Source of the DNA: JAAYGD01 sp964609995
GTDB lineage: Bacteria; Bacillota_I; Bacilli_A; RF39; UBA660
NCBI GenBank assembly: GCA_964609995.1
Contig: CAZSTI010000007.1
Span: forward strand, 1-41,000
Reading direction: 5' to 3'
DNA: 41,000 nucleotides
Part shown: piece after piece, positions 38,701-41,000 of the stretch
Layout: each line of letters opens with the position of its first letter
Numbering within the stretch: position 1 is the stretch's first letter
Made by a program: the position numbers and the translations under genes
The notes under the pieces: generated by a model
Told to the model about the DNA's origin: nothing
Database searches by the model: none
What the model saw: the letters and a program-made list of their open reading frames with translations, nothing else

Positions 38701-41000
38701 TGGGACTATTCCTGAAGTATTTGGAGGAAATGATATTGTGGGAACTCTTTTAGGGAATTCATCAATATATTTAAATTCAGGAGTAGTTACTGATGTATAT
38801 GGTGGAGGAAATCAAGTTCAAGCAAATGTCACAAATATATATTTGCAAGGGTCAACAGTAGATAACATATTTGGAGGCTCAAATCAAAGTGGAGATGTTA
38901 CAACATCAAACATTACCCTTACTAGCGGTACTTGCGATACTGTATATGGAGGAAATAATATTGGAGGAATAACAACAACATCAAATATAACGGTAAATGG
39001 TGGTACACTTACTACTATTTATAGTGGAGGGAAACTTGCAACAACTGGAACAACAAATGTAACCTTAAATGGAACAACCATATCGAACGTATATGGTGGG
39101 GGTGAAAGTGCAGATGTCACAACTTCTACAAATGTTACCTTAAGTGGAAGTACTATAACAAATTTGTTTGGGGGCTCAAATCAAAGTGGAATAGTTCCGC
39201 AATCAAATATAGAAATAACCTCTGGAACTGCAACAAATGTTTATGGAGGAAATAATGCAGGAGGAACTACTACAACTTCTAATATTGATGTATTAGGAGG
39301 AACATTAACAAATGTATATGGTGGAGGAAAACTTGCTGACACCGGTACCACAAATATTGACATTAATTCATCAAATACTATTACAAGTGTTTATGGTGGT
39401 GGAGAAGACGCTAATGTTACGGTAAATTCAAATATTAATGTATTAAATGGAAATATAACAACTATATATGGAGGATCAAATTTAGCTGGAACAGTTTTAG
39501 AGTCATTTATTGATATTAATTCTGGAACAATAACTAATATATATGGTGGAAACAATTTAGGAGGTTCTACAACAACAACAAATATTAACATAGATAATGG
39601 GTATATAGACAATATTACTGGAGGAGGAAATCAAGCAAATACAACAACAACAAATATTGTTATTAATAATTCGTCTGATCAAATTACTAATGTATTTGGT
39701 GGAGGAAGCGCTGCTGATGTTACTACATCAAATGTAGATATTTATGGTGGAAGCATATTAAATCTATTTGGTGGATCAAATCAAAGCGGAACTGTAACTG
39801 AAACATTTATATATACAGAAAACAATCCATCAATTGGAGCTCTATATGGTGGAAACAACATGGGTGGAGAAACAATCGATTCAAATATTAATACAACTGG
39901 AGGAACGATTGGAAACATATATGGAGGAGGAAATCAAGCGGAATTGTCGGGAGACGCTATTTTGGAAATAGTCGATTCAAATGTATCTGGAGAGATATAT
40001 GGCGGTGGAAAAGATGGAGAGACAATAGGAAACACCCAAGTTAAGATTACGGATTCTATAATAGGAGAAAGTGTTTATGCCGGAGGAAAGGGAGAAACCG
40101 CAATAGTATATGGAAACACCTCTTTAAGTATTGAAGGAGAAACAGAAATTGGAGACCATGTATTTGGTGGTGGAAATGCGGCAGCGACAGGTACTGCATT
40201 ATCAAATAATTCATCAAGTATTGTAAATATTGCTGGAGCCACTATTGGTGGAAATGTCTATGGTGGAGCAAATACATCTGTTGTCTATGGAACCGTTGAT
40301 TTAAATATTGGATCCGGAATATTTGATCCCACTCTGATTGAAGACGATATTTATATTGCTGGAACTGTATTTGGTGGAGGAGAAGCAAATGCAAGTGGTA
40401 GTGAAGAATATGACTTCTCATTTATAAGCGTAACTGTCGGCATTGATATATTAATAAGGGAAGGAGATACTCATACAGTATCGATTTTAGGTTCTTTATT
40501 TGGAAGTGGGAATGCTTCATCAACATCTGGATATAGTTATATTACATTGGAAAATTACGGAGATGAAGATAATCACAAAAGAAATGTATCTATTCAAAGA
40601 GCTAACGTGGTAACATTAGATAATTCATATGTTGAACTTTATGGTGCAACAGATAGAACAAACGAATATTCAAGCGTATTATTTACTATAAGTAGAATAG
40701 ACGAATTGAAACTAAAAAATAATTCGACTCTTTATTTAGAGACTGGAACGAATTTATTGAAGAAATTTTCTAGTTTGGTTGACATATCGGAGGTAGAAAC
40801 AAAGGCTGGAGTTACAATTGAAGATGGAATAATTACGAAAAATGTAGATAATAGATTATATGCACTAGATGGTAAAAACATAAATATTGCGACCAATGAA
40901 TCGGTTACAACTTATGGAGAAGTATATGGAATGAGTTTCTTTGGTATGTATGTAAGAGATCCATATGGAAATGTAGAAGAAGCATTTTATTCTCCAGAAT
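35792..41000 (+). CDS. Giant YGGGN-repeat surface protein, 3' end outside the window
   Basis: The frame is open from ATG 35792 (strong AAGGAGG, 6 nt) to the window edge, at least 1736 residues. It has a signal or anchor (about 8-30), then an N-terminal region with FNGWYTDYEGVEL. Two copies of a Cys-containing unit follow (36533 and 36800: MAGYFHQVLIS...GGCTYYQLI and MAGFFRQVVIT...GGCTLYELI). A long stretch of about 28 short repeats ending in Y/F-GG-G/S-N comes next, then a non-repetitive domain from about 40400. The repeats look like a right-handed beta-solenoid of an adhesin. The rest of the gene, including any wall anchor, is beyond 41000. Confidence 0.85.
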   Translation, partial: MKRLNKAYINIFILSAFFLIIIAFAVRFVLTLGDLNSPYVIDIDQDLSGVYSNVLLVDDRTRDYYYYKGLNYTESSNGLLPSGSDQNIYPDSKLVDTKVTYYSTDLNTNFKGYVSLTETQDTFEYNKFYPVNDNGTPLTFTDDYIVIELIENPFTDRPTDKGFNGWYTDYEGVELSYNDDYYIRYAKVPITYDEGYPEYLDIEFNASWVNAKVATLSGSSWATAFNALSSKQMTYIEVYREEWVPYDMAGYFHQVLISRNQSCTGYYDYNGVYQSNCTCRQWGGCTYYQLIITEPFDPLSTYYELLGGVMVLVNNGTIPGPTYVISYPNGFNSSYNMAGFFRQVVITYGTSIAGYYNVYGVEQSGNCGSGGGCTLYELIDYYDSFGSPEILDPLETYYYFATRDTNIIVLNATYSSVWGSSQNKPFTLTSVHNGTDYRPSYYWNVASLVVRMYNDTNIENVYIRTTTSVNNTAPASGTSNTRFIYGNWFNVRIGRGITRYGNYVNFSTILGGGNNSIGSSGNPRKYRLIIESGRYSSFSLGNGSVGTSYTNYIESKGIYGNDYDRATLNNSNLQLYYCASGTWGGRVYASSNSAKIVDLIVKSGDFGYGEYDYTTGIYVGGRQGGTHYAARAAKIEGGTIYNLIGGPLSDSSMQNYNDAYISMVGGEVDVIIGGAGTSATYGNRLIQVTGGIVNYSVFGGSNGYQGASTDGTVIGDSFLYIGGNAIIGSEYNVNNNETIYGAEAGSVFGIGNGRSGYPSIGSSSNSNIIVGDSVTINRNVYGGGNFGAVGISGGSTTTTTNITVNGGSIQGSVYGGGNNNGAGNSSITSTINITVNGGEIGESLYGGSNALGTIYGSVNLDINGGTFLDSIYGGGRGGYVSSSNYGTYVRDDITINVGTSESAPIITNDLYGGSAYGSIHTTNQSPTLSNKDITIIIEDIDILGSVFGGSKGASGYNPYVAGDISVTVNGGTIPEVFGGNDIVGTLLGNSSIYLNSGVVTDVYGGGNQVQANVTNIYLQGSTVDNIFGGSNQSGDVTTSNITLTSGTCDTVYGGNNIGGITTTSNITVNGGTLTTIYSGGKLATTGTTNVTLNGTTISNVYGGGESADVTTSTNVTLSGSTITNLFGGSNQSGIVPQSNIEITSGTATNVYGGNNAGGTTTTSNIDVLGGTLTNVYGGGKLADTGTTNIDINSSNTITSVYGGGEDANVTVNSNINVLNGNITTIYGGSNLAGTVLESFIDINSGTITNIYGGNNLGGSTTTTNINIDNGYIDNITGGGNQANTTTTNIVINNSSDQITNVFGGGSAADVTTSNVDIYGGSILNLFGGSNQSGTVTETFIYTENNPSIGALYGGNNMGGETIDSNINTTGGTIGNIYGGGNQAELSGDAILEIVDSNVSGEIYGGGKDGETIGNTQVKITDSIIGESVYAGGKGETAIVYGNTSLSIEGETEIGDHVFGGGNAAATGTALSNNSSSIVNIAGATIGGNVYGGANTSVVYGTVDLNIGSGIFDPTLIEDDIYIAGTVFGGGEANASGSEEYDFSFISVTVGIDILIREGDTHTVSILGSLFGSGNASSTSGYSYITLENYGDEDNHKRNVSIQRANVVTLDNSYVELYGATDRTNEYSSVLFTISRIDELKLKNNSTLYLETGTNLLKKFSSLVDISEVETKAGVTIEDGIITKNVDNRLYALDGKNINIATNESVTTYGEVYGMSFFGMYVRDPYGNVEEAFYSPE
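38100..40400 (+). repeat. Degenerate YGGGN repeat array with a higher-order module
   Basis: About 28 units of 20-30 codons, each ending in a turn such as VYGGGN, IYGGN or LFGGSN, are preceded by short Thr/Asn/Ile strands (TTSNITVNGGT type). A larger module of four units recurs near 38800, 39090 and 39390. The turn GGSNQSG appears three times (about 38874, 39171 and 39770), which indicates block duplication. Confidence 0.85.

Noticed and set aside
37903..39612. Minus-strand open frames within the giant repeat gene
   Set aside because: They are proline-rich reverse readings of the YGGGN repeats, without ribosome sites or domain resemblance.
38100..40400. Regular repeats considered as a CRISPR array
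   Set aside because: Units are degenerate, in frame with a long protein, and lack identical repeats with unique spacers. No cas genes are present.
1..41000. A DGR template repeat or Avd-like accessory gene
   Set aside because: I looked upstream and downstream of the variable region and saw no GC-rich matching copy or small helical accessory gene. It may be deleted or outside the window.

Overview
The window looks like a low-GC Gram-positive chromosome from the Bacilli/Mycoplasmatota side, probably a gut RF39-like lineage. This is inferred from strong AT bias, Bacillus-like gene order, canonical Shine-Dalgarno sites and intrinsic terminators. UGA is a stop here (tagO and the DUF1146 gene end in TGA), so this is not the Mycoplasma code. 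murA and tagO show that the cell makes a wall.

Region 1 (1-10625) is a core chromosome backbone: the 3' end of a TQAP-repeat protein, fba-murA-rpmE (the Bacillus fbaA-murZ-rpmE neighbourhood without rho), rpiB, a DUF1146 gene, tagO, hpf, a reduced GdpP-like c-di-AMP phosphodiesterase, rplI, dnaB, walJ, rlmH, ung, a small zinc-ribbon gene with a possible self-pairing leader, and tRNA-His(GUG).

Region 2 (10626 to about 16825) is a decayed integrative island seated on the 3' end of tRNA-His. A 21-bp tRNA-end sequence recurs at the far side (18/21 identical) next to the last 31 codons of a tyrosine integrase. The island also has a serine recombinase whose C-terminus is replaced in frame by the thumb end of a reverse transcriptase of diversity-generating-retroelement (DGR) type. 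Next comes a three-gene operon: a MoxR-like AAA+ ATPase with a GC-rich DGR-type variable region and hairpin in its N-terminal part, a small AAA relative without a Walker A, and a metallopeptidase-like/VWA protein. The best reading is that a deletion killed the DGR and left its diversified MoxR-VWA target operon frozen. Three copies of a 4 x 12-bp repeat bracket the operon.

Region 3 (16826-23589) is an accessory and stress region: a second uracil-DNA glycosylase, DUF3788 and DUF7000 proteins, a GNAT acetyltransferase, then glutathione peroxidase, an HrtBA/DevC-like ABC exporter, a deoxyribosyltransferase-like protein and a class II photolyase. A terminator-bearing intergenic repeat occurs two or three times.

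Region 4 (23590-41000) is a large cell-surface locus: several SipW/TasA-type exported proteins, two S26B signal peptidases (one fused to a polytopic membrane domain), a peptidase relative without the serine, a DUF5305 protein, a membrane-anchored McrB-like AAA+ ATPase followed by a DUF2357-like protein, and a giant YGGGN-repeat surface protein that runs off the window. Finding McrB/DUF2357-type genes inside a SipW/TasA export locus is the second notable system here.
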